The notes beneath the pieces were generated by a model, which worked only from the letters and a program-made list of their open reading frames with translations, was not told where the DNA came from and did not search any database. Shown in pieces: positions 8,686 through 16,006 of a stretch of 64,000 nucleotides of DNA. The translations under genes were made by a program, and so were the position numbers. Location of the stretch: NCBI GenBank assembly GCA_021783095.1, contig JAJXUG010000010.1, positions 29,593 to 93,592 on the forward strand, read 5' to 3'. The stretch is from Chloroflexota bacterium. Its GTDB lineage: Bacteria; Chloroflexota; Limnocylindria; Limnocylindrales; CSP1-4. Every line of letters begins with the position of its first letter. The stretch's first letter is position 1.

Positions 8686-8778
8686 CGCGTGTCGCGCCAC
8701 GGTCGGCCGTGGCGCCTGAGCCGGCGGGATCGCGCCGGCCCGTCACCGCGTCGGCTCACGCCGCTGTTAGTCGCGGAC

Positions 8779-8794
8779 TTGCGCAAACGCGCAA
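8779..8794 (+). promoter_or_regulatory. Operator site 2, TTGCG-N3-TTGCGCAA
   Basis: TTGCGCAAACGCGCAA on the plus strand; read on the minus strand it is TTGCG-CGT-TTGCGCAA. A -10-like TACGCT (8802-8807) follows seven bases later. A repressor bound here would cover the spacer and -35 region of the glutaredoxin operon promoter. Confidence 0.7.
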
Positions 8795-8801
8795 GCGCCA
8801 C

Positions 8802-8807
8802 TACGCT
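8802..8807 (+). promoter_or_regulatory. -10 element TACGCT of the glutaredoxin operon
   Basis: Seven bases after operator site 2. The mRNA would carry a leader of about 55 bases with AGGAG (8855-8859) before the glutaredoxin ATG. Confidence 0.45.
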
Positions 8808-8867
8808 TGTGGCCATCGGCGACCCCACGACACGAAGCGGCCGCCGCCATGACCAGGAGCACGCTCG

Positions 8868-9143
8868 ATGGCAACCGTCGCCCCCGACCGAACCCCGACA
8901 CCCCACCGCGTGATCGTCTTCTCGACGCCCACCTGCCCGTGGTGCACGAGGGCCAAGACGTACCTGCGCGGCAGGGGCGTGCCCTTCCGGGACGTCGACG
9001 TGAGCCGCGACCCCGCCGCGGCCCGCGACCTGGTCCGGCGCACCGGGCAGATGGGCGTCCCGGTCATCGAGATCGACGGCCGGCCCATCGTCGGGTTCGA
9101 CCGGGCGCGCATCGACGCCGCCCTCGGCCTCCGGCCCAACTGA
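8868..9143 (+). CDS. Glutaredoxin-like protein (CPWC)
   Basis: 91 residues with the thioredoxin fold: strand VIVFST, active-site CPWC at about residues 23-26, cis-proline segment MGVPVIEIDG and the closing GFDRARIDAAL. This is the NrdH/YruB-like glutaredoxin class, which reduces disulfides or transfers sulfane sulfur. AGGAG lies eight bases before the ATG. First gene of a unit with the GroES-like and flavoprotein genes, behind the redox-regulon operator. Confidence 0.9.
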   Translation: MATVAPDRTPTPHRVIVFSTPTCPWCTRAKTYLRGRGVPFRDVDVSRDPAAARDLVRRTGQMGVPVIEIDGRPIVGFDRARIDAALGLRPN

Positions 9144-9193
9144 TCCCGGGCCTTCCCAACTCGTCAACTGCGTCCCTCCAGGAGCATTCCGTC

Positions 9194-9493
9194 ATGTCCG
9201 AGACCGTCCAGCCGCTTGGAAGCCGCGTCCTCGTCCGCGTCATGGTCCAGGAGAGCGTCACCGCCTCCGGCCTGTACGTCCCCGATACCGCCAAGGAGAA
9301 GCCGCAGCGCGGCGAGGTGGTCGCCGTGGGCGACGACACCGAGCTCATCAAGGTCGCCGTGGGCGATCGGGTGCTGTTCCCCAAGTACACCGGCACCGAG
9401 ATCCGCGTGGCCGACGCCGACCACCTGATCATCGAGAGCGCCGACCTCCTCGCGATCCTCCGCGACGCCCCCGTCGAGTCCGTGGCGGCCTGA
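9194..9493 (+). CDS. GroES-like (Cpn10) protein without a GroEL partner
   Basis: 99 residues matching the Cpn10 beta-barrel: QPLGSRVLVRV at the start, GLYVPDTAKEKPQRGEVVAVG (mobile loop and roof region), DRVLFPKYTGTEI and the terminal strand. Co-chaperonin cap of GroEL. No groEL gene is adjacent; instead it lies between a glutaredoxin and a sulfide-oxidase-like flavoprotein, so it is probably a second, specialised copy serving this redox operon. AGGAG upstream. It ends one base before the next start. Confidence 0.88.
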   Translation: MSETVQPLGSRVLVRVMVQESVTASGLYVPDTAKEKPQRGEVVAVGDDTELIKVAVGDRVLFPKYTGTEIRVADADHLIIESADLLAILRDAPVESVAA

Positions 9494-9494
9494 G

Positions 9495-10706
9495 GTGGCG
9501 GACCCCGCGGCCGACAAGACCGCGGCGCCGGGAAGGGGGCGCAGGCGGGCGCTGGTGATCGGCGGCGGGTTCGCCGGCGTCGAGGCCGCGACCGCCCTCC
9601 AGAGGGCCGGCGGGTTCGACGTCACGCTGGTGTCGGACCGCGACTTCCTCTACCTCTTCCCGATCTCGGTCTGGGTGCCGGTCCGCGGCATCCCGTTCGG
9701 CCGCGCGCAGGTGTCGCTGTACGAGATCGCCCGGCGGCGCGGCTTCCGGGTGGTCGTCGACACCGTCGAGGAGGTCTGCTCAGCCGAGAACGTGGTCCGG
9801 GGCGCTGCGGGGACCTATGCCTACGACTACCTGGTCGTGGCGATGGGCGCCGAGAAGCTCCGGCCCTCGGGGGTGGACCATACCCTCTCGATCTGCGGCC
9901 GGCCCCAGACGGGCCTCGAGATCCGCGACCGTCTCGACGCGCTGATCGCCAAGGGGAGCGGCTCGATCGCGGTGGGCTTCGGGGGCAACCCCAAGGACTG
10001 CTCGGCGGTGCGCGGCGGTCCGGCCTTCGAGCTGCTGTTCAACATCCACGCGCTCCTCGAGCGCAAGAAGATCCGCGACCGGTTCGAGCTCACGTTCTTC
10101 GCCCCGATGGCCGAGCCGGGCGAGCGGATGGGCCGGCGAGCCCTCGCGATGACCGACGCGATGTTCGCCAAGCACGGCATCGGGAAGCGCGTCGGGACGC
10201 CGATCGCCGGTTTCGACGAGGCGGGTGTCGCCTTCGCCGACGGTTCGCGCCTCGACGCCGACCTGGTCCTGTTCATCCCGGGCGCCGCCGGCCACCACGT
10301 CATGGCCGTCTCGGACCTGCCGCTCAACGAGGCGGGCTTCATCCGCATCGATGACCACGGCCTGGTCGAGGGCACGACGAATGTCTACGCGGCCGGCGAC
10401 GCCGCCGCCCTCGAGGGTCCCGACTGGCGGGCGAAGCAGGGGCACACCGCCGAGGTGATGGCCCGCAACGCGGCCTTCAACATCGTCGCCTCCGAGGCAG
10501 GGCGGCCCGAGCGCAAGGGATACCAGGCGCACCTCTCGATCGTGTGCCTGATGGACACGGGCGACGGCGCCGCGATGGTCTACCGCGGTCGCACGCGCAA
10601 CGTGGTCGTCCCCCTGCCGCTCGTCGGCCACTGGATGAAGCAGGCCTGGGGACGCTATGCGCGGGCGGTCAAGCTCGGCCGGATCCCCCGCGTGCCCGGC
10701 CTGTAG
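9495..10706 (+). CDS. Sulfide:quinone oxidoreductase-like FAD protein
   Basis: 403 residues of the two-dinucleotide-binding-domain flavoprotein family: FAD motif GGGFAGVEAA near residue 23, a second nucleotide segment around FGGNPKDCSA, and the C-terminal FAD motif YAAGDAA. It aligns in style with sulfide:quinone reductases and type II NADH dehydrogenases. The Cys in PKDC could be a redox cysteine, but the usual three-cysteine set of classic SQR is not complete, so sulfide oxidation is an inference from the neighbourhood (glutaredoxin, DUF2892, TauE, ArsR). GTG start one base after the preceding stop. Likely peripheral to the membrane, reducing quinone. Confidence 0.75.
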   Translation: MADPAADKTAAPGRGRRRALVIGGGFAGVEAATALQRAGGFDVTLVSDRDFLYLFPISVWVPVRGIPFGRAQVSLYEIARRRGFRVVVDTVEEVCSAENVVRGAAGTYAYDYLVVAMGAEKLRPSGVDHTLSICGRPQTGLEIRDRLDALIAKGSGSIAVGFGGNPKDCSAVRGGPAFELLFNIHALLERKKIRDRFELTFFAPMAEPGERMGRRALAMTDAMFAKHGIGKRVGTPIAGFDEAGVAFADGSRLDADLVLFIPGAAGHHVMAVSDLPLNEAGFIRIDDHGLVEGTTNVYAAGDAAALEGPDWRAKQGHTAEVMARNAAFNIVASEAGRPERKGYQAHLSIVCLMDTGDGAAMVYRGRTRNVVVPLPLVGHWMKQAWGRYARAVKLGRIPRVPGL

Positions 10707-10799
10707 CCGAGCGCGATGTATCCCTTTCGGAGCTCGTCTCGTCAATAGGGCAGAGGGGTCGCAAGCACGGCCCCGACGCACGATCACGGAGCAACTGCC

Positions 10800-11006
10800 A
10801 TGAAGACCAACGAATCCACCGCCGACCGGATCATCCGGATCGTCGTCGGCGCCATCCTCGCGGTGCTCGCCATCACCGGCGTGGCGACGGGCGCGCTCGC
10901 CATCGTCGCCTGGGTCCTCGCGGCGCTCCTGCTGGTGACCGGCGTCGTGGGCTTCTGCCCGGCGTACGCGCTCCTCCACCTCAGCACCAAGCCGGCCTCG
11001 CGCTGA
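10800..11006 (+). CDS. DUF2892 (YgaP-like) membrane protein
   Basis: 68 residues with two membrane helices (about 11-31 and 35-55) and the signature GFCPAYALL of the DUF2892 family, found fused to rhodaneses (YgaP) or beside sulfur-metabolism genes. It may help move sulfur species or anchor a partner. Follows the SQR-like gene by about 90 bases, same strand, consistent with a role in the same process. Confidence 0.85.
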   Translation: MKTNESTADRIIRIVVGAILAVLAITGVATGALAIVAWVLAALLLVTGVVGFCPAYALLHLSTKPASR

Positions 11007-11029
11007 CCCCGAGGGGAGCCGAACCGGCC

Positions 11030-11824
11030 GTGATCCCGGCGCTCGAGAGCCATGAGGGCGACGGCGAGGGCGACGCCTTCGCCGTCGCCCTCATGGCCGA
11101 GCTCCCGCGGCTCGTCCACTTGGCGGCCCGGCTCGTCCGGGATCCCGACCAGGCGCAGGACTGCGCCCAGGAGACGATCGTCGGGGCGTGGCGCCGTCGG
11201 GACCAGCTGCGCGACGGTCAGGCCCTCGGCGCCTGGCTGCGGCGGAGCCTGGTCAACCGGGTCATCGACCGGTCGCGCGTCCACCACGAGGAGCTCGACC
11301 TCGAAGCCGTCGAGGCGGACTGGCACGACGACGACTGGTCCGTGGTGCCGGAGCGGGTCCTGGAGCGGGCGGAGCTCCGCGACGAGCTCGAGGACGCGCT
11401 GGCCCGCCTGCCCGCCGTGTACCGCGTGGCGGTGGTCCTCCACGACGCCCTCGCCTGGACGGCCTCCGAGATAGCGTCCGCGACGGGCGCCAGCCTGCCG
11501 GCGACCAAGCAGCGCCTGCGGAGAGGACGGATGATGCTCGTGAGCGCACTCGCGGCGGACGACGAGCGCAGACTCGCCTCCGAGGCGCAGCCCCTGCGGT
11601 GCTGGCGCGCCCGGCGCCACATCTCGGGCTACCTCGACGGGGAGTTGGACGAGGCGACCAAGAGCGCCGTGGAGGCGCACCTCGAGGACTGCCCGACGTG
11701 CCCGCCGCTGTACGCGAGCCTGGTCGGCGTCCGCGCCACGCTCGGGGGACTCCGCGACCCGGACTCCGTGGTCGAGGCCGAGATGGCCGACCGGATCCGA
11801 TCGCAGGTCAGCCTGCGGACCTGA
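11030..11824 (+). CDS. ECF sigma factor with C-terminal zinc-finger anti-sigma domain
   Basis: 264 residues. Residues about 20-90 are sigma region 2 (LVRDPDQAQDCAQETIVGAW), about 110-170 region 4 (LPAVYRVAVVLHD, SEIASATGASLPATKQRLRRGR), and the last 60 residues are a zf-HC2 segment (HISGYLDGEL ... HLEDCPTCPPL, giving H-x3-C-x2-C). The zf-HC2 domain normally belongs to a separate anti-sigma protein, so the product may restrain itself until the zinc centre is oxidised. GTG start with GGGGAG upstream. Close to DUF2892 and the redox block; a role in disulfide stress is inferred. Confidence 0.82.
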   Translation: MIPALESHEGDGEGDAFAVALMAELPRLVHLAARLVRDPDQAQDCAQETIVGAWRRRDQLRDGQALGAWLRRSLVNRVIDRSRVHHEELDLEAVEADWHDDDWSVVPERVLERAELRDELEDALARLPAVYRVAVVLHDALAWTASEIASATGASLPATKQRLRRGRMMLVSALAADDERRLASEAQPLRCWRARRHISGYLDGELDEATKSAVEAHLEDCPTCPPLYASLVGVRATLGGLRDPDSVVEAEMADRIRSQVSLRT

Positions 11825-11910
11825 AGCGCGGCGCACCGCTGCGCTCTGGAGCGAGGGACGAGGTCGGGCGCACCCGCCCGGGCGGTCCCGCCCCGGCCCG
11901 CGTCCGTCGG

Positions 11911-12270
11911 CTACCGCAGCCAGAACAGGCTGACCAGGAGGATCCCCAGCACGGTCAGCGTGAGCGCCGCGTACAGACGGTCGCCCTCGAGGGCGAACGC
12001 GAGGCTCGACGCGGCGACGCGCAGGACCGGGGTGGCGAGGAGCACCACCAGCCCGAGCTGGGCGATGCCCACCGGCCGGAGGGCCACGAGGGAGCTGCCC
12101 ATGGCGGAGAAGTCCGCGAGCCCGGACGTCCCGGGGGCGGCGCCCGTGAGGGCACCCTCCCAGCCGACGAGCAGGGAGGCGGCGAAGCCGAGGACCATCA
12201 GCGTCGCGGCCAGGGTCACGCCGACGATGAGGATCCCGCTGACGAGCGTGCGGAAGCGCTCCGGTGTCAC
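11911..12270 (-). CDS. DUF1634 membrane protein
   Basis: 119 residues with three membrane helices, matching DUF1634, a family that habitually accompanies TauE/SafE permeases. The GTG start overlaps the stop of the TauE gene (GTGA), so the two are translationally coupled and probably form one membrane complex. Confidence 0.85.
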   Translation of the reverse strand: MTPERFRTLVSGILIVGVTLAATLMVLGFAASLLVGWEGALTGAAPGTSGLADFSAMGSSLVALRPVGIAQLGLVVLLATPVLRVAASSLAFALEGDRLYAALTLTVLGILLVSLFWLR

Positions 12271-13109
12271 AGCCCCACCCCCAGTCCGCGTAGCAGCGTC
12301 TCCACGCCGACCGCCACCAGCACCGGCAGGAAGACCAGCCGGACGGATCGGTTGGACAGATGGGGCAGGACTCGCGCGCCGACCGTTGCGCCCGCCAGGA
12401 CCCCCAGGGCGACCGGCACGGCGATCGTGGGGTCCACGTCGCCGCGCCCGAGGTAGATCCCGGCGGAGGCCGCGGCAGTGACGCCGATCATGAAGTTGGA
12501 TGTCGCCGACGAGACCTTCATCGGCAGCCGCATGGCGCCGTCCATGGCCAGGACCTTGAGCGCGCCGGAGCCGATGCCCAGGAGACCGGACACCAGGCCC
12601 GCGCCCCCCATCATCACGAACCCCAACGGGACGTGCTGGGCGGCGTACGCCACCTCGGTGCCGAGCCGGGGGTCCGGGTACGAGCTGACCAGCCGGAGCC
12701 TGTTCGCGATGGGGGACACGCGCGTCTCGGGCGGCAGCTCCTCGCCCAGGCGAAGCACCTGCTGGAGCGCCGAGAACAGCAGGACCAGGCCCAGGAGGAC
12801 GTACAGGAGGGCCGCGGCCACGACTGCGGCCAGGAGCGCTCCGGCCACTGCGCCCGAGGTTGTCGCGAGCTCCAGGAACATCCCGACCCGCATGTCGGTG
12901 ATCCGGTCCTTGACGTAGGCTGCGGCCGCGCCCGAGCTCGTGGCGATCACGCTCACGATGCTGGCGCCGATCGCGAGCCGGATGTCGACGCCGAACAGGA
13001 TGGTCAGGGCGGGGATCACGAGGATGCCGCCGCCGACCCCCGCGAGCGCCCCGATCACCCCGGCGAGGAGCGACACCGCGAAGATCCCGATATCCGCACC
13101 GAGAGTCAT
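12267..13109 (-). CDS. TauE/SafE-family permease
   Basis: 280 residues, about eight membrane helices in two inverted halves; each half carries the family signature (LAGVIGALAGVGGGILVIP near residue 15, GGAGLVSGLLGIGSGALKV near residue 175). TauE/SafE proteins export sulfite, sulfoacetate or other sulfur anions and some import thiosulfate. Coupled to the DUF1634 gene and close to SQR-like, DUF2892, thioredoxin and ArsR genes, which supports a sulfur-anion substrate. Confidence 0.9.
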   Translation of the reverse strand: MTLGADIGIFAVSLLAGVIGALAGVGGGILVIPALTILFGVDIRLAIGASIVSVIATSSGAAAAYVKDRITDMRVGMFLELATTSGAVAGALLAAVVAAALLYVLLGLVLLFSALQQVLRLGEELPPETRVSPIANRLRLVSSYPDPRLGTEVAYAAQHVPLGFVMMGGAGLVSGLLGIGSGALKVLAMDGAMRLPMKVSSATSNFMIGVTAAASAGIYLGRGDVDPTIAVPVALGVLAGATVGARVLPHLSNRSVRLVFLPVLVAVGVETLLRGLGVGL

Positions 13110-13348
13110 GTGGACAGACCTTCGCTCCCAGCCATCGTCCGGGCATGCGGCCCGGCCTGCACTCCAAGCCTACCGGGAGTTCGGCGCGTCGGCGCAGTCC
13201 GCTCGTCAAGCGGGGCTTGGTTCGGACGCCCCCGGCGCAGGGGCTGCGCGGACCGCCGCTGGCCGGGCAGGCGGCGGGGTTGCCACATCGTCGTACTCTG
13301 CCCGCAGGTGGTCGCCCTCGTCCCCGGCGCACCCATGGGGGCGAGAGG

Positions 13349-13483
13349 AATCTCAACAGCATCCTCATCGGATCCGAGGATCCCGACCGCCTCAGCGCGT
13401 ACAAGGCGCCCAACCTGATCTGCACGTTCGCCGACCCGGACGGCAACCTGTTCCAGATCCTCGGCCCGATGCCGACGCCGTAG
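13349..13483 (+). pseudogene. Glyoxalase/VOC protein remnant with internal deletion
   Basis: The reading frame holds the first strand of a VOC domain (NLNSILIGSEDPDRLSAY) fused directly to the last one (NLICTFADPDGNLFQILGP). About 75 residues of the middle are missing, and the start codon is replaced (GAGAGGAAT where a ribosome site and ATG would be). The two ends fit one parental gene, so this is an in-frame deletion remnant. Confidence 0.7.
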
Positions 13484-13534
13484 GCGCGTCCCGACGGCAC
13501 GCGGCCGGCCAGTCCGTGTGGCACCCTGTGCCCG

Positions 13535-13936
13535 ATGGATCAGCCCGGCCGCCACCCCGACGAGAACGACGACGACGCCCCGCTCGACGAGGCGGAGGCC
13601 GCCGCGGGCGCCGCCGCAGCCGAGGAGGCGCTCGACGAGAGCCTCGACGAGCGCGCGGAGCTGGTCCTCGAGGACCTGCCCGGGGTGACGCGGCGCCGCG
13701 ACGGCGAGGTGGTGCTGCTCGCGGTCCGCGAGCGGGTGTTCGCCGTGTTGGGGGCGGACCTGCTCGAGGTGGCGCTCGACGCCCCGGTGGCCGCGGCTGC
13801 CCTGCGCACGCCCGACACCCGACCGTCGCCCCGAGGGGCCGGCTGGATCGCCTTCACGCCCAAGGCGCCGGACAGGTTCGCGCTGGACCGCGCGGAGGCC
13901 TGGCTGCGACTCGGGCACCGCCGCGCGGCGGGATAG
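13535..13936 (+). CDS. Uncharacterised protein, DUF5519/YjbR-like
   Basis: 133 residues: an acidic Ala/Asp/Glu-rich N-terminus (1-45), then a small alpha/beta domain with LEDLPGVTRRRDGEVV and the C-terminal GWIAFTP ... AEAWLRLGHRR. The order LPGV, ligand strand and GW(I/V) motif recalls DUF5519 (luciferase-family) and MmcQ/YjbR proteins; the match is by eye only. CACCCT seven bases before the ATG may be a leaderless -10. Convergent with the thioredoxin gene. Confidence 0.6.
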   Translation: MDQPGRHPDENDDDAPLDEAEAAAGAAAAEEALDESLDERAELVLEDLPGVTRRRDGEVVLLAVRERVFAVLGADLLEVALDAPVAAAALRTPDTRPSPRGAGWIAFTPKAPDRFALDRAEAWLRLGHRRAAG

Positions 13937-13974
13937 GGACACAGTCACCGACGTCTGGGCTCGCATGGAAACGA

Positions 13975-13993
13975 CCCCGGTCGATGACCGGGG
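13975..13993 (-). terminator. Hairpin terminator after arsR-trx
   Basis: Perfect 8-bp stem CCCCGGTC/GACCGGGG with a GAT loop. On the minus strand it is followed by TCGTTTCC, the right side for ending the arsR-thioredoxin transcript; it may also stop the convergent gene. Confidence 0.6.
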
Positions 13994-14019
13994 CCGCGGT
14001 GGCTCAAGGGTGATCCGGA

Positions 14020-14370
14020 TCAGCTCGCCGGCGCGGCAAGCTTCTCGAGGCCGAATTCCTGCTCCAGCTGCTGGAGCGGGCGGAAGCCGGCGACGCGGCG
14101 GAGGAGTTTGGGCTGCTCGCCCGGCTCGACGAGCGCGATGGTTGGGATGCTCATCACGGCGAACGCCTGCGAGATGCCCGGGTTCGCGTCGACGTCCACC
14201 TTGGCAACGTCGACCACGCCGTCGTACTTGGCGGCGAGCTTCTCGATCTCCGGCGCGACCATCTTGCAGGGCCCGCACCAGGCGGCCCAGAAGTCGATGA
14301 CCAGCGGCCGGCTCCCGTTGATGAGGAAGTCCGAGAAGTTGGCGTCGGTGATGTGCTTGATCTCCGCCAT
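14020..14370 (-). CDS. trxA: Thioredoxin
   Basis: 116 residues, the usual thioredoxin length, with FWAAWCGPCK (active-site WCGPC), KVDVDANP, and the cis-proline SIPTIALV. General cytoplasmic disulfide reductant. It lies 37 bases downstream of the ArsR gene in the same direction, so it is probably controlled by that repressor and its operator at 14722-14737. Confidence 0.95.
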   Translation of the reverse strand: MAEIKHITDANFSDFLINGSRPLVIDFWAAWCGPCKMVAPEIEKLAAKYDGVVDVAKVDVDANPGISQAFAVMSIPTIALVEPGEQPKLLRRVAGFRPLQQLEQEFGLEKLAAPAS

Positions 14371-14407
14371 GGGGCGGCTCCTTTCTCCCGCGAGGGCGGG
14401 ACACCCG

Positions 14408-14701
14408 TCAGCGGGCGATGGACATGAGGAGCTGACACGCCTCGAGGACGCGCGGGTCCGAGAGGCGGTAGTAAACGGTGTTCCCGTCTCGGCGAGCCGC
14501 GACGAGGCCGGCGGCGCGCAGCACCGAGAGGTGCTGGCTCATGTTCGGCACCTGGCAGGCGACCCGCATGGCCAGGTCGCCAACCGAGACCTCGCCCGCG
14601 GCGAGGGACTCGAGGACGCACAGGCGCTTCGGGTCGCCGAGGGCTCGGGCGACGGCAGCCGACCTGGCGCGCTCGTCCTCGGTAGTTGCGATGTCGATCA
14701 C
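14408..14701 (-). CDS. ArsR/SmtB-family repressor with three cysteines
   Basis: 97 residues: winged helix-turn-helix with LGDPKRLCVLESL (helix 2), the recognition region VPNMSQHLSVLRAAGLV, and wing RRDGNTVYYRL. Cysteines at 28, 49 and 89; the pair 28/89 falls in helix 2 and the C-terminal helix, the places used by persulfide sensors SqrR/BigR/YgaV. It lacks the ELCVCDL metal box of ArsR. The GTG at 14701 gives the normal family length; GACACT lies seven bases before it. Operator site 3 lies just upstream, implying autoregulation together with thioredoxin. Confidence 0.88.
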   Translation of the reverse strand: MIDIATTEDERARSAAVARALGDPKRLCVLESLAAGEVSVGDLAMRVACQVPNMSQHLSVLRAAGLVAARRDGNTVYYRLSDPRVLEACQLLMSIAR

Positions 14702-14706
14702 GTCGG

Positions 14707-14714
14707 TTAGTGTC
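14707..14714 (-). promoter_or_regulatory. -10 region GACACT of arsR-trx
   Basis: On the minus strand operator site 3 is followed by seven bases, GACACT, seven bases and the GTG: a leaderless arrangement with the operator in the promoter spacer. Confidence 0.45.
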
Positions 14715-14721
14715 TCATCAA

Positions 14722-14737
14722 TTGCGCAAGAACGCAA
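14722..14737 (-). promoter_or_regulatory. Operator site 3, TTGCG-N3-TTGCGCAA
   Basis: TTGCGTTCTTGCGCAA on the minus strand, about 20 bases before the arsR start. Third copy of the pattern seen before osmC and the glutaredoxin operon. Confidence 0.72.
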
Positions 14738-14977
14738 GTACCTTGGCCCAACTGCAGGCCGAGACCGCCTGACGCCGGCCTTCGGCGCTCGATTCCCTCG
14801 CATCGGCGGCTCCGCGGCGTCTGTCCAACCGCCCGAGCGGGGCTCGTGCGTTGGGGAGCTGGCGACGTCCTCGACGGAAGCGCCGCGTGGCCGCGTCACG
14901 GGCGTTGCCGGGGCGGGGTGCCGCGGAAGCTGGTGCGCCGTCGCGCACCGGCGCCGTCCTGGGCGCTCCCTGGGCGC

Positions 14978-14983
14978 CATACT
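14978..14983 (+). promoter_or_regulatory. -10 element CATACT, leaderless
   Basis: CATACT ends six bases before the GTG at 14990. It keeps the A at position 2 and T at position 6 of the window's common -10. Confidence 0.4.
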
Positions 14984-14989
14984 CCAGTC

Positions 14990-16006
14990 GTGAGCGAGTC
15001 GCCCGTCACCCTGTCCGCCATCCGCGCCACGCGCCGCATCCTCGACGGGCGCATCCACCGCACGCAGATCCTCTCGTCCGCCACCGCCGCCCGGGTCGCG
15101 CGTGACGCCTGCGGCGTCCGGCTCGCCGACGACCGGCTCTACCTCAAGGCGGAGCACCTCCAGAAGACGGGCTCGTTCAAGCCGCGCGCGGCCCTGGCGC
15201 GCATCGCGTCGCTCTCCGCGGACGAACGGCGCCGCGGCGCGATCACGATCTCCGCGGGCAACGCCGGACAGGCGTACGCGTGGGCCGCCCGCGAGGCCGG
15301 CGTCCCGATGACGGTCGTCATGCCCGAGGGCGCCGATGCGTCCAAGGTGGCCGCATGCGTCGGCTACGGCGCGGAGGTGGTCCTCCACGGCAGGCACGTC
15401 GGGGAGTCGCTCGAGCACCTGCACCGCCTCCGCGACGAGCGCGGCCTGACGCTCGTCCACCCGTATGACGACCCCGAGGTCCTGCTGGGCAACGGCTCGT
15501 GCGGCCTGGAGATCCTCGAGGACCTGCCCGACGTCGACGTCGTGGTGGTGGCCGTGGGCGGGGGCGGGCTGATTGGCGGCGTGCTGGTGGCGCTGCGCGA
15601 GAGCCGGCCGCGAATTCGCGTGTACGGCGTGGAGCCCGAGGGCTCGGACGCCCTGCACCAGGCGATCGCCGCGGGCGCGCCCGTGCCCCTGACGCCCAGG
15701 AGCGTCGCCGACGGCCTCAACGCGCCCTCGGCCGGGCGGCTGGCCACCTCGATCGCCCGCCACTACCTCGAGGACGTCCTGCTCCTCCCCGACGCCGCCA
15801 TCCTGGCCGGCCTCCGCTTCTCGGTCGAGCGCCTCAAGCAGGTGGTGGAGCCGGCGGGCGCAGCCGCGCTGGCGGCGGTGGTGACAGGGGCCGTGCCGCT
15901 TCGCGCGGGCGACCGCGTGTGCGTGATCCTGTCCGGCGGGAACGTGGCCGTCGATCGGCTTGGCGACCTGCTGGCGGGCGCCGCGCCGCTGGGGCCCGCG
16001 GCATGA
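14990..16006 (+). CDS. PLP-dependent threonine/serine dehydratase-like enzyme
   Basis: 338 residues of fold-type II PLP enzymes. PLP-binding lysine in KTGSFKPRAA, the cofactor-phosphate loop GGGGLIGG, and SGGN near the end as in catabolic threonine dehydratases and serine racemases. It has no ACT regulatory domain, so it is the short, catabolic form: L-threonine or L-serine to the 2-oxoacid plus ammonia. GTG start preceded by a -10 six bases away. Overlaps the following membrane-protein gene by ATGA. Confidence 0.85.
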   Translation: MSESPVTLSAIRATRRILDGRIHRTQILSSATAARVARDACGVRLADDRLYLKAEHLQKTGSFKPRAALARIASLSADERRRGAITISAGNAGQAYAWAAREAGVPMTVVMPEGADASKVAACVGYGAEVVLHGRHVGESLEHLHRLRDERGLTLVHPYDDPEVLLGNGSCGLEILEDLPDVDVVVVAVGGGGLIGGVLVALRESRPRIRVYGVEPEGSDALHQAIAAGAPVPLTPRSVADGLNAPSAGRLATSIARHYLEDVLLLPDAAILAGLRFSVERLKQVVEPAGAAALAAVVTGAVPLRAGDRVCVILSGGNVAVDRLGDLLAGAAPLGPAA

